Part shown: positions 8,810 to 17,232 of the stretch, in pieces
How positions within the stretch are numbered: the stretch's first letter is position 1
Layout: the number at the start of each line of letters is the position of its first letter
NCBI GenBank assembly: GCA_937877165.1
Contig: CALEFO010000059.1
Coordinates: 1 to 54,022, forward strand
Direction of reading: 5' to 3'
From: an uncultured Lachnospiraceae bacterium
GTDB taxonomy: Bacteria; Bacillota; Clostridia; Lachnospirales; Lachnospiraceae
DNA: 54,022 nt
Program-made: the position numbers and the translations under genes
Notes under the pieces: model-generated
What the model was told of the DNA's origin: nothing
Seen by the model: only the letters and a program-made list of their open reading frames with translations
Databases searched by the model: none

Positions 8810-9985
8810 TTACAGCCTTCGCTTACCGTTACCCGGTACCAGCTTCCAGACAGCGATACAGATCAGGCTGGTAAGGAGCATGTCTGGAAGGGTGTTCCCG
8901 ACGGGAAGATCCACTCCCATGAGAAACCGGTAGAGAACAAAGCCGATCACCCAGATCACCGCATTCCTCACGTTCAGGCCTTCGCTTTCATGATCCTGCT
9001 TCAGAATGAAGTAATCCGCAATCTGAATGGCAATCATGGGCGCGAAAACGGATCCGATCAGATACAGAAAATCCGTAATGTCATCCATATTGAAAAGGAC
9101 CGCGCCAATGGTACCAATGACGGTAACCCCCATGGCGACCTGCTTCCCATGACCTTTCAGCTTCTCCGTCAGGGACTCCGCGGAAATTCCCGAGGACCAG
9201 GCATCAAGGAAGGTCGTCGTAACCGTCGAGAGAATCAGGATGAGAAGTGCCGCGATTCCAAGACCTGCCTTGACCATCAAAGCCGCAATGTCGGACTCTC
9301 CGGTAACAATCGCAGCCCCCATACCGATGATATACATCCACACGGAAATCAGGCCATAGACAACAACACTGACAAGCGTTGCCTGCCCGGGTTTGTCCGC
9401 CTCTCTGGTGTAATCGCTGATAAGAGGAAGCCAGGACAGCGGCATAGCTACCGCGAGCTCCACCGCTGCACCGAATGACATGACATCGCCCGCTGCACCC
9501 TCCATCGGCACGCCTCTGCGGAAAATGATGAAACACAGCACAATGGTGAGGACGAAAAGTGCCGTCATCGAAATCTTGTTGACAATGCCGAGATTGGTAA
9601 TCCCGATGGCGATCCACAGAAGAATCAGCGCACCGATGACAATCGCCCACACCCAGCTGCCGATGCCGAAGATCTCATTGGTTGCCTGTGCTCCGTCGTA
9701 GATCATAATGGCGGTCCAGCCGACCAGCTGCAGAACATTCAGGAGGGCAAAGAAAACACAGCCCTTTTGGCCAAAGCTCATCTTCGTCGTTTCCATGGAG
9801 CTTTTCCCGGTGCGTCCGCCGATCAGCCCCGCAAAATACATCATGGCACATCCGATGAGATGTCCCAGAAGAATCGCCGCAAGGCCTTTGGAAAAGCCGA
9901 GCGGTGCAAAATAGGTTCCCGTCAGGATTTCGGCAATGGATACACCGGCGCCGAACCAGACAAGTGCTGATTGAAATGATGTCAT
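8810..9985 (-). CDS. cytX: NCS1-family hydroxymethylpyrimidine transporter CytX
   Basis: Membrane permease of 391 residues with about 12 helices, of the cytosine/purine NCS1 family. In thiamine operons such a permease is called CytX and imports HMP, the pyrimidine half of thiamine. The opening (ALVWFGAGVSIAEILTGTYF) fits this subgroup. Its ATG overlaps the thiD stop (ATGA), so it is coupled to the kinase that phosphorylates HMP. It is the last gene of the riboswitch-controlled operon and is followed by a terminator. The substrate is assigned from gene context rather than from residues. Confidence 0.87.
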   Translation of the reverse strand: MTSFQSALVWFGAGVSIAEILTGTYFAPLGFSKGLAAILLGHLIGCAMMYFAGLIGGRTGKSSMETTKMSFGQKGCVFFALLNVLQLVGWTAIMIYDGAQATNEIFGIGSWVWAIVIGALILLWIAIGITNLGIVNKISMTALFVLTIVLCFIIFRRGVPMEGAAGDVMSFGAAVELAVAMPLSWLPLISDYTREADKPGQATLVSVVVYGLISVWMYIIGMGAAIVTGESDIAALMVKAGLGIAALLILILSTVTTTFLDAWSSGISAESLTEKLKGHGKQVAMGVTVIGTIGAVLFNMDDITDFLYLIGSVFAPMIAIQIADYFILKQDHESEGLNVRNAVIWVIGFVLYRFLMGVDLPVGNTLPDMLLTSLICIAVWKLVPGNGKRRL

Positions 9986-10788
9986 TTGGCCTCCTCCATG
10001 AATTTTCCCTCAAATGCAAATGCGTGGTTCATCGGCCCGCTTCCATGACCGAGATCCAGCATCGCCCCGAGTGCTCCGGAAATGTAATCCTTGGCCCGAA
10101 GGACAGAGGTATCCAGGTCAAATCCCTTGGCAAGATTTGCCGCAATGGCGCTGGACAGTGTGCACCCCGTGCCATGTGTGTTGGGATTGTCAATTCTCTT
10201 TCCCTCGAACCACCGGTAACTTCCGTTCCGATAAAGGAGGTCGTTGGCATCATTGAGACTGTGACCACCCTTGCACAAAACCGCGCAGTGATAGCTCTCG
10301 CTGATCTTTTCCGCAGCGGCGATCATGTCTTCGTTTCTGGTTACCTTCATTCCGGAGAGAACCTCGGTTTCCGGAATGTTGGGCGTCAGGATCGTTGCAA
10401 TCGGCAGAAGCTCTGCTTTCAACGCTTCGACCGCATCCTCACTGATCAGCCTCGCCCCGCTCGTGGCCACCATGACCGGATCCACCACGATGAAATTCGG
10501 ACGATAGCGCTTCAGCTTGTCTGCGATGACATGAATCAAAGAGCTCTCCGATACCATGCCGATCTTGACCGCATCCGGGAAGATATCCGTGAATACTTCA
10601 TCCAGCTCCTCCGAAAGGAACTCCGGAGTCGCGTCCATAATTGCAGTAACGCCGGTTGTATTCTGCGCAGTCATGGCGGTGATGGCGCTCATGGCGAAAA
10701 CGCCGTTTGCCATCATCGTCTTGATATCTGCCTGAATGCCGGCGCCTCCGCTGGAATCACTTCCGGCGATTGTTAATGCTGTTCTCAT
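9982..10788 (-). CDS. thiD: Hydroxymethylpyrimidine/phosphomethylpyrimidine kinase
   Basis: Phosphorylates HMP to HMP-P and then HMP-PP, the pyrimidine donor for ThiE. It has 268 residues, normal for the ribokinase-like ThiD family. The N-terminus reads MRTALTIAGSDSSGGAGIQA, the substrate-binding stretch, and the C-terminal anion hole motif is NTHGTGCTLSSAIA. A near-perfect ribosome binding site (TAAGGAGG) precedes the ATG. It is separated from thiW by 240 bases but lies on the same strand and overlaps cytX. Confidence 0.95.
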   Translation of the reverse strand: MRTALTIAGSDSSGGAGIQADIKTMMANGVFAMSAITAMTAQNTTGVTAIMDATPEFLSEELDEVFTDIFPDAVKIGMVSESSLIHVIADKLKRYRPNFIVVDPVMVATSGARLISEDAVEALKAELLPIATILTPNIPETEVLSGMKVTRNEDMIAAAEKISESYHCAVLCKGGHSLNDANDLLYRNGSYRWFEGKRIDNPNTHGTGCTLSSAIAANLAKGFDLDTSVLRAKDYISGALGAMLDLGHGSGPMNHAFAFEGKFMEEAK

Positions 10789-11029
10789 GTTTTACCTCCT
10801 TATGAGAAACGTCCCGACTGTCTTTTGTTTTTGAAAATACGGCAGTTTCAATGGCGTCGAAACTTCTCCCGAAACCATCGTCCCTGTCACAGCGGCAGAC
10901 GGGCATTAATTTTATATTCCGGCAGAAGGTGGTGCCCCCGATCTGCCGGTGCATGCACATGCCCGAAATTTCCCGCTCATCCGCATCCGATGCGGACAGG
11001 CCGGCCATTCCCGGTCATGCGTTGAAGCC
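10789..11029 (-). other. thiW-thiD spacer with hairpin
   Basis: 240 bases without a credible gene. An 8-bp perfect hairpin (CCGGCAGA/TCTGCCGG) lies at 10919-10949 and is followed on the minus strand by an AT-rich stretch (AATATAAAATTAAT). It could attenuate or process the operon transcript between thiW and thiD. No second THI box is seen here. Confidence 0.55.
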
Positions 11030-11539
11030 TTATTCCGCCAAAAGATCACGCATATGCTTCAGTGCGTGGGTTTTGGCAAGGACTGCGATCAGAACGGCAG
11101 CAATGATGGTGCCTCCGACCGTGCTGACGAGAAAAGGAAGAACATAGGTAAAAACTGCTGCTTCCTTTCCCATGAAGTTCACCGCAATGGGATACGCCAG
11201 GATCCCTCCGAGGACCCCCGTTCCGAGGACTTCGGCAAGATACGTCGGCAGATACTTCTTCGTTCGAGCAAAGACGAGACCGCAGCAGAGCGCTCCGACC
11301 ATGCTGCCCGGAAAGGCAAGGAGCGTCCCCGTTCCCATCATGTTGCGGATCAGGGAGGCAATAAAGGCGATTCCCACCCCCCACCAGGGTCCCAGAAGGA
11401 CGGCCGCCAGTACATTGACCATGTGCTGGATGGGGAAGCACTTGCTCGCTCCGACCGGGATGTAGAATCCGGACAGAATGATGATCAGCGCGATCAGCAT
11501 GCCGGATGTTACCAGTTTCTTCAGTGTTTCATGCTTCAT
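11030..11539 (-). CDS. thiW: ThiW, ECF-type substrate-binding membrane component for thiazole
   Basis: Small hydrophobic protein of 169 residues with about five helices, recognisable as ThiW (GFYIPVGASKCFPIQHMVNV near residues 24-43). ThiW proteins are S components predicted to take up hydroxyethylthiazole with a shared ECF energising module. The start overlaps the thiE stop (ATGA). A dedicated T/A module is not in this operon, but the window has ykoC/ykoD at 48666-50883 and the genome probably has a general EcfAAT. Confidence 0.9.
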   Translation of the reverse strand: MKHETLKKLVTSGMLIALIIILSGFYIPVGASKCFPIQHMVNVLAAVLLGPWWGVGIAFIASLIRNMMGTGTLLAFPGSMVGALCCGLVFARTKKYLPTYLAEVLGTGVLGGILAYPIAVNFMGKEAAVFTYVLPFLVSTVGGTIIAAVLIAVLAKTHALKHMRDLLAE

Positions 11540-12249
11540 GATTCAAAATCCTCCATTTTCCTGATCGGTTCATAAGAATTCTGCGGTGCGGGATCAGGTG
11601 CCGCATCCACATGATTGAAAAGCCGGTTGCTTTCCTTCCACAGATGGCGGCAGGATGCCCCGATATTCCCGGAAGCAAAGATTCCGGAGATCACTGCCAC
11701 ACCGGAAAGCCCGGACCCTTCCAGCAGATGAATGTTGTCCTCGGTGATGCCGCCGATTGCGCACACCGGAATGTGTACAGAGGACGTAATTCTTTTATAT
11801 TCGCTGCGGTCAATCGGCCTGGCATCCTTCTTGGTCGCCGATCCGAAGGCCGCTCCACTTCCCAGATAATCCGCACCGTCCTTTTCTGCCTGAACGGCTT
11901 CTTCCACATTATGTGCAGTAGCTCCGATGATCTTCGATGGGCCGAGAATGGCTCTTGCCTTCTGCACAGCCATGTCACTCTGTCCGACATGAACACCGTC
12001 TGCGTCTGCCCGGACGCAGACCTCCACATTGTCATCAATCAGAAGCGGCACATGATACCGGTGGCAGAGCTCCTTCAGACGAAGAGCCTCCTGCAGAAGC
12101 TCTTCCGAATCCATCTCCTTCTCCCGCAGCTGCACCAGAGTGACTCCGCCCTGCAACGCCTCTTCCACAACCTCCTCCAGAGTCCTTCCATGCAGCCATG
12201 TTCTGTCTGTCACGGCATACAGCCACAGCAATGATCGGTCTGTTTTCAT
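11536..12249 (-). CDS. thiE: Thiamine phosphate synthase
   Basis: Joins HMP-PP and thiazole phosphate to thiamine phosphate in a TIM barrel. Family motifs are visible: VTLVQLREK, DADGVHVGQSD, IIGATAHNVEEA and AIGGITEDNI. The ATG at 12249 has a GGGGA site upstream; the frame continues to 12399 but that extension has no homology and no site. With this start the protein has 237 residues, about 20 more than usual because of a C-terminal tail (roughly the last 28 residues). It overlaps thiW at its 3' end and follows thiM after 153 bases. Confidence 0.94.
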   Translation of the reverse strand: MKTDRSLLWLYAVTDRTWLHGRTLEEVVEEALQGGVTLVQLREKEMDSEELLQEALRLKELCHRYHVPLLIDDNVEVCVRADADGVHVGQSDMAVQKARAILGPSKIIGATAHNVEEAVQAEKDGADYLGSGAAFGSATKKDARPIDRSEYKRITSSVHIPVCAIGGITEDNIHLLEGSGLSGVAVISGIFASGNIGASCRHLWKESNRLFNHVDAAPDPAPQNSYEPIRKMEDFES

Positions 12250-12402
12250 CTGTCCCCTGCAGTCTCCTCTCCCTGTCATTTTGCCCGGTCCGGTACGCGT
12301 CCTTTGTCCCGGGCCGCACATTTCCCGGAAATTCCATGCCCCCGGCTCTGTCCGGTATTCTCCGGAAGCATCGAATCCGGTACGTTCCTTGGGCGGCATC
12401 TC

Positions 12403-13203
12403 TCACATCCGGCTGATCCGGTCGATCAGATACGTCCGGAATGTGGCCGTTCCGATATGCCCGGATGAACACATTTCTTTCTCCGCATCCGCAGCAGCCT
12501 GTCCATAGATTCTCAGCGTCTCATGAACGATCCGGACATCCCGGCCGGCATCCTCCGGGTTTCCCGCAAGGCTGGCGGCAAGAAGTCCGGAGAGCATACA
12601 GCCGGAGCCTGTGATGCTCTTTAACAGCGGTGTCCCTGTGCGGCTGGTCCGAATCTCCTCTTTGTTTACCGCATAGTCCGTCTCCCCGGTAATGGCCAGC
12701 ATGGTATCCAAACGTCCAGCAAGCTCCTGCAGGGCGGATGGTGTCAGCTCAATTCCCGCCGCCTCAACGCCTTGCGATGCAAAGGTCATTCCCTGCAGAG
12801 CAGCCGCCTCCGACATATTGGCCCGGACGGCCGTCATATGTACCTCGGACAGGAGCTTTGCCAGGAATTCCCGGCGGTAAGCCGATGCTCCGGCACCGAC
12901 GGGATCCAGAACAACCGGGATTCCCAGCTCATTTGCCTTCCTTCCGGCAAGAATCATCACCTCCAGCTTATTCTCATCCGGCATTCCGATATTCAGGAGC
13001 AGAGCCCTGGAAATGGATACAATCTCCTCCACCTCTCTTACATTCTCCGCACAGATGGCGGCTGCTCCGGAGGCAAGGATCATGTTGACCACATCATTTC
13101 TGGTCACGGCATTGGTAATGGCATGGACCAGCGGACGCTGTTTTCGTATGCCGTCAAAGAGATGATTCCGGGAATTCTGCTCTGCAGAGCCGCAAAAGGA
13201 CAT
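12403..13203 (-). CDS. thiM: Hydroxyethylthiazole kinase
   Basis: Phosphorylates the thiazole half of thiamine for use by ThiE; a salvage enzyme. It has 266 residues, typical for ThiM. Motifs include PLVHAITNAVTRNDVVNMIL at the N-terminus, VVLDPVGAGAS, and the catalytic loop SITGSGCMLSGLLAA. The ATG at 13203 follows GGGAGG and a run of eight T; the open frame runs on to 13326 only through the riboswitch expression platform. First gene of the operon and the direct target of the TPP riboswitch. Confidence 0.95.
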   Translation of the reverse strand: MSFCGSAEQNSRNHLFDGIRKQRPLVHAITNAVTRNDVVNMILASGAAAICAENVREVEEIVSISRALLLNIGMPDENKLEVMILAGRKANELGIPVVLDPVGAGASAYRREFLAKLLSEVHMTAVRANMSEAAALQGMTFASQGVEAAGIELTPSALQELAGRLDTMLAITGETDYAVNKEEIRTSRTGTPLLKSITGSGCMLSGLLAASLAGNPEDAGRDVRIVHETLRIYGQAAADAEKEMCSSGHIGTATFRTYLIDRISRM

Positions 13204-13233
13204 AAAAAAAACCTCCCATGGTAAAATGGGGGG
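13204..13233 (-). terminator. Riboswitch expression platform: terminator overlapping the thiM ribosome binding site
   Basis: On the minus strand an 8-position stem with one mismatch (13226-13233 with 13212-13219) is followed directly by eight T (13211-13204) and then the thiM ATG. The 3' arm is ATGGGAGG, that is, the ribosome binding site. Formation of the stem could end transcription just before the gene and also hide the site. Confidence 0.75.
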
Positions 13234-13355
13234 CTCAATTCCGAACTTCTTCTGCAGAACTCCGCACCTGTCTCTTTCGTCCGATCGGTTGCGGCCGGCA
13301 TTGCCAGCCATCCGAAACTCCTTCAAAGATATGTGGTCGGAATCTGTATCGAATT

Positions 13356-13460
13356 TCTGCTTCCTTACGCCGGTATTATCCGGTTCAAGTTTTAAGGGTC
13401 CGAAAGCTCCGTCTGCTCTTCCGCAGTCCGACTTCCGGTCTCAGCGTTTGCGCCCCTAGC
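13356..13460 (-). ncRNA. TPP riboswitch (THI element)
   Basis: The minus strand shows the conserved blocks of the thiamine pyrophosphate aptamer in order: GGGGCG...GCTGAGA at the 5' side, then ACCC, CTTGAACCGGATAATACCGG and GCGTAAGGA. It lies upstream of thiM and ends about 120 bases before the terminator/ribosome binding site hairpin. High TPP is expected to switch off thiM-thiE-thiW-thiD-cytX. The boundaries are accurate to a few bases. Confidence 0.95.
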
Positions 13461-13671
13461 ATTTATGAAATTAAAATCAGGATAATAATTCCACACGTTT
13501 CAAATTTTCCTGTGGAAATCATTTAAAGGGTAGATCCTTCCCCGTCAAATGTCAATGCCGTTCCCGAACAACACACGAATTGTCTCTCGGGCAGCATGTG
13601 CACAGCCGCTTCGCCGGCATCATGTGCCTGGCGAAGCCTCAAACATTACATGCCCCGCGTTTTCCCGGACA
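13461..13671. other. Intergenic region with an 8-bp hairpin
   Basis: Holds the unrecognised promoter of the thiM operon. GCTTCGCC/GGCGAAGC with an inner GGCA/TGCC pairing lies at 13608-13637, just past the stop of the diguanylate cyclase gene. No U-tract follows on either strand, so terminator function is uncertain. Confidence 0.5.
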
Positions 13672-15459
13672 TCACGCACCCGGATGACAGCCCTGTCCAT
13701 AATGCGCATCAATCAGCTTCTTATTCATCAGCAGCACATAGAACACCCTTCCATAATAGGTGCTGTCTACAAGTCTTCCGTGATCGAACACCCTGACCTT
13801 CGTCCCGTCCTTCCGGACAAGAGAGAAGCTGACATAATCGTTCTCCTGACCGCCGTTTGCATTGATCTGTCTCCAGATGTCTGCTTCTACCGCCTCCCGG
13901 TCTGATTCATCAAGGAGATTGCGAAAGCTTCGTCTGGTATATGCGAAAAATTCATCCAGATCTCCGCATCCGGTAAGATGGAGCATCTCCTGGTTGGCGA
14001 ACAGAAGCTCATCGTTCTGCGGATCCGCCTTATAGACCAGGAACGCTCCCGGCAGGTTTTCGGAAATATCCGTCAATGCAAAACCCATTTGCTTCCGGAT
14101 TTGCTGAAATCCTTCCCGATACATGATGCAGCCTTGTTTTCCCTTCCGCTTTACTTCATACAAGGCGGCATCCGCACATTGCATCAGTTCTTCCCTCTTC
14201 TGCGCATGAACCGGGTATTCCGCATAGCCAAGCGAAATGGTGAAGGGATGCTTTTCTCCTTTATGGCAAAACTCCTTGTGCGATTTTGTAAAATCTTCCA
14301 GACGAGAACCCGGAAGACGGTACGTCTGATTTTTCAGCAGCAGACAGAATTCATCGCCACCATTACGTCCAATCACCGCGTCCCTTGGAAAGTTCTTCCG
14401 CAGCTCCGCTGCCAGGACTCTTAATGCCTGGTCACCAGCGTCATGTCCGTACATGTCATTGATGGATTTGAAGTTATCAATATCCAGCTCCGCTACTACA
14501 AAGCGGGAATCTGGATGCCTCGCAAGATACCGGTCCAGCAGCCGGTCAAACCCGCTCCGGTTATAGAGTCCGGTCAGTCCGTCCGTTTCCGCCAGCTCTC
14601 TTAAATACCTGCGCCTTTCCTCCAGAATCATAACTGCCGCAGTAAGTCCTGTCAGCAGCAGCACAATCATCCAGCCGCTGCATATGACAACCATCCGCAG
14701 GCCGCTGTTATCCCAGCCGTCCCTGGGCATTACCTGCAGCTGCCAGGTATCTCCTCCAATCCCAAACTGATAAGATACCGGCTGTATCATTTCTTCCCCA
14801 GAATCATATACCTCCGTATATTCCTGACTCCATGGAGACGTCGTTTTCAACAGTCTGCACTGATATCCGAAGCTCTCCAACGCTTTCATCGAGTTGGAAA
14901 AAATATCCGGAACGCGGATGATCACAATAGTGAAGCCCCAGAACTCCTTATGTCCGTTATGGTTCAGATACACCGGATTGCGTACCGCAAGTCCCCTGCC
15001 GCCCTGTTTTAAATCAAAGGGGCCCTGCGAGATGACAAGATCATTCTCCATGCCATAACGTGCATATTCTCCTCGCGACGGATCTGCCAGAAGATCAATC
15101 TTGCCTGCTTCATTCCCCTTCTCAGGATAAATCTCCGTCACCGTTCCTCCGGGTGCCAGCTGGATGCTCTGAATTGAGTCATTCATGAGATTTTCTGCCA
15201 CCTCATGGAATTGATTGCAGCTTCCATCTTCACTGATGATGATCTGTTCCAGACTGTCGGTAATATAGATTCCGGAATTGATGTCCTCTTCAATTCTCTC
15301 TGAATAGGTCTGTGCGTTGGCCTCTGCGTTTTCCCGCCGTGCGGTCAGCTCTCCTGTCAAAATCCTGCCGGCTGCCAGCCGGATCAGCGCCGCACCGATG
15401 ATAAGTTCCAAAGCTACCGCAATCCATATTCTCTTATGCCGAAAAAACTTCTCTCGCAT
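13672..15459 (-). CDS. Membrane diguanylate cyclase with CHASE-type sensor and C-terminal PAS-like domain
   Basis: 595 residues. The order is: transmembrane helix (about 11-31), an extracytoplasmic domain resembling CHASE (about 32-250), a second helix (about 255-278), a GGDEF domain starting at DGLTGLYNR (293-301) with an intact GGDEF at 367-371, and a C-terminal PAS-like region from about residue 470. The intact active-site loop argues that it makes c-di-GMP. The RxxD inhibitory site expected just ahead of GGDEF is not present (PRDAVIGRN). The start at 15459 avoids a long overlap with the upstream MATE gene. The ligand is unknown. Confidence 0.88.
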   Translation of the reverse strand: MREKFFRHKRIWIAVALELIIGAALIRLAAGRILTGELTARRENAEANAQTYSERIEEDINSGIYITDSLEQIIISEDGSCNQFHEVAENLMNDSIQSIQLAPGGTVTEIYPEKGNEAGKIDLLADPSRGEYARYGMENDLVISQGPFDLKQGGRGLAVRNPVYLNHNGHKEFWGFTIVIIRVPDIFSNSMKALESFGYQCRLLKTTSPWSQEYTEVYDSGEEMIQPVSYQFGIGGDTWQLQVMPRDGWDNSGLRMVVICSGWMIVLLLTGLTAAVMILEERRRYLRELAETDGLTGLYNRSGFDRLLDRYLARHPDSRFVVAELDIDNFKSINDMYGHDAGDQALRVLAAELRKNFPRDAVIGRNGGDEFCLLLKNQTYRLPGSRLEDFTKSHKEFCHKGEKHPFTISLGYAEYPVHAQKREELMQCADAALYEVKRKGKQGCIMYREGFQQIRKQMGFALTDISENLPGAFLVYKADPQNDELLFANQEMLHLTGCGDLDEFFAYTRRSFRNLLDESDREAVEADIWRQINANGGQENDYVSFSLVRKDGTKVRVFDHGRLVDSTYYGRVFYVLLMNKKLIDAHYGQGCHPGA

Positions 15460-15505
15460 TTTGAAAGAACTCCCTGTAAACTCCTGTACTATTCCCCGTA
15501 TCCGG

Positions 15506-16846
15506 TCAGGCGGAAGCTGCCGGATCAGCCGGCCACGCTTTTCTGAGCGCCGCATAGGAGATCAGAAAATTGGCAAGCCAGCCAGCCGGTACCGCAAGCC
15601 AGACAAACGCAATGCCAAACCGTGGGGCACAGATCAGCGCAACCGACAGACGGATTGCAAGATTTACCATATTCGCGATAAGAAACGGACGCATAATTCC
15701 AAGTCCGCGAAGAACTCCGTCGGTTGCCATCTTGATTCCCATGAAAATGAAGAAATAGCCAAGCCATTTCATATAATCACCGGATACCTGATAGGCAAGA
15801 GCCGTTCCGTCTCTTCCAAGGAACAACGACGAAATCTGCGTATGCAGCGTTTCAATGACCAGAAATGCAAGAACCGCAAAACATGCATCCAGCACCAGTG
15901 CCGCATGATAGCCCTTCGGGATACGCTCAATTTTCTTCGCGCCAAGATTCTGGGAAACATAGGGTGAAACCGCATTGCCAATGGATACGAACATCAGGGA
16001 AAAGACATTCTCTACCCGCATCGTCGCCGCATATCCTGCAAGCGCCTGTGTCCCGAAGGGATTGACCACCGCCTGTACGATCATCATTCCAACGGATACG
16101 GTGGACTGCTGAAGAACCGAGGGAACGGCAATCCGAAGCATAGAATGCAGCTCCCCCCTGTCAAACCAGCGGAAGGGGCTCCGATATCTCCGCATCCGGT
16201 AAAAGAAAATCAAAAGCGAAAACACTGCAGAAATTCCCTGCGCGATAAGAGTTGCAAGGGCCGCACCGAACACGCCAAGCCCCAGACCTGCCACCATCCA
16301 GAGATCCATAAAAATATTTAAAACCGATGAGAAGATCAGAAGGGCCAGCGGAATTCTGGATTCACCGATGGAGGTGAACATGGTGGAAAGGATGTTGTAC
16401 ATAAACAAAAATGGGAATCCCATAAAGTAAACGCGCAGGTACAGCACTGCCTCATCCAGAATATCAGCAGGTGTTTGCAGCAGTTTCATCATTCCATGAG
16501 AAAAACCAAAGCCAAAGGCTCCCAGGAGCATACTGAGAATCAGAAAGCTGATCAGGGAGGTGGACACAATGGTTTTCATTTTCCGATAATCCCTGGCACC
16601 GAAATAGCGACTCACGAGCACGCCGGCACCGACACCGGCCCCCAGCGCCACGCAAATAAAAACATTCGTAAGTGCAGCGCAGGCACCCACAGCCGCCAGT
16701 GCAGAGGATCCCACAAACTGACCGACTATGATGGAATCGGCCATATTATATACCTGCTGAAAGAAGCTGCCGAGAATCATGGGCATTGCAAAAATCGTCA
16801 GCGCCTTAAGTGGCGCATCGGTGAGTAAGTATTCATCTTCTGACAT
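15506..16846 (-). CDS. MATE family efflux transporter
   Basis: 446 residues, about 12 hydrophobic segments and the MATE opening (MPMILGSFFQQVYNMADSII). A GGAG site lies upstream of the ATG at 16846; the in-frame ATG at 16888 has none. It precedes the diguanylate cyclase by 46 bases on the same strand, so the two could be cotranscribed. It is the third MATE protein of the window and differs clearly in sequence from the other two, so this is not a recent duplication. Confidence 0.85.
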   Translation of the reverse strand: MSEDEYLLTDAPLKALTIFAMPMILGSFFQQVYNMADSIIVGQFVGSSALAAVGACAALTNVFICVALGAGVGAGVLVSRYFGARDYRKMKTIVSTSLISFLILSMLLGAFGFGFSHGMMKLLQTPADILDEAVLYLRVYFMGFPFLFMYNILSTMFTSIGESRIPLALLIFSSVLNIFMDLWMVAGLGLGVFGAALATLIAQGISAVFSLLIFFYRMRRYRSPFRWFDRGELHSMLRIAVPSVLQQSTVSVGMMIVQAVVNPFGTQALAGYAATMRVENVFSLMFVSIGNAVSPYVSQNLGAKKIERIPKGYHAALVLDACFAVLAFLVIETLHTQISSLFLGRDGTALAYQVSGDYMKWLGYFFIFMGIKMATDGVLRGLGIMRPFLIANMVNLAIRLSVALICAPRFGIAFVWLAVPAGWLANFLISYAALRKAWPADPAASA

Positions 16847-17232
16847 GATTGTATTTCTCCACAGATTTAATTTGCCCCCGGACCCCAATCCGTTTCTATT
16901 GTATCAAAGCTGTCTCCATCAAAGAATCCTTTTCTGCCTCGTTTCATTCCGAAAGCATTGAAGGAAAAAGCTTTGTCGGGCTCCTGATTCACACGTTGGT
17001 AACAGCATTTCCAAGAAACAGTAAGGCTCCGGATTTCTCCGGAGCCCTACTGGTATCAGAACGTTTATGACATAAATATTGGCTCTTCAGGCATCCCTAT
17101 GGGTAAGAAATCCCTCGCGTCAGCGTCAAAGCCGCTTATGAAAGAAACTTCACATAAAAGGGCCGTGAAGGAATGATCCATGCCTTCACGGCTCGTCTTA
17201 TGCTCTATTACAGAAAACTTGTAATGCAGCTC
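16847..17232. other. Intergenic region at the outer edge of the mobile segment
   Basis: 385 bases without a gene. It holds a 34-base segment (16955-16988) that matches 29 of 34 bases at 22957-22990 near the left end of the inner element, each followed within about 15 bases by GGTAACAG (16998-17005 and 22997-23004). It also holds a perfect 9-bp hairpin at 17025-17046 and a terminator at 17162-17192. This is the likely left end of the outer element. Confidence 0.6.
17162..17192 (-). terminator. Terminator after the giant surface protein gene
   Basis: A perfect stem GCCGTGAAGG/CCTTCACGGC with an 11-base loop, followed on the minus strand by CCTTTTATG. It lies about 40 bases past the stop at 17233. 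Confidence 0.8.

Noticed and set aside
9204..9650. Alternative minus-strand frame of 148 residues inside cytX
   Set aside because: Frame shadow of the permease gene; Cys/Gly/His-rich with no family.
13608..13637. Terminator of the diguanylate cyclase gene
   Set aside because: The hairpin is strong but no U-tract follows on either strand.
16940..16954. 15-base identity with 23740-23754
   Set aside because: A perfect match, but it is short, lies in unrelated contexts and has no partner structure; kept only as a note.
16930..16955. Left attachment site of the outer element
   Set aside because: Some bases recall the tRNA repeat when read on the other strand, but the run is only about seven bases and is not convincing.
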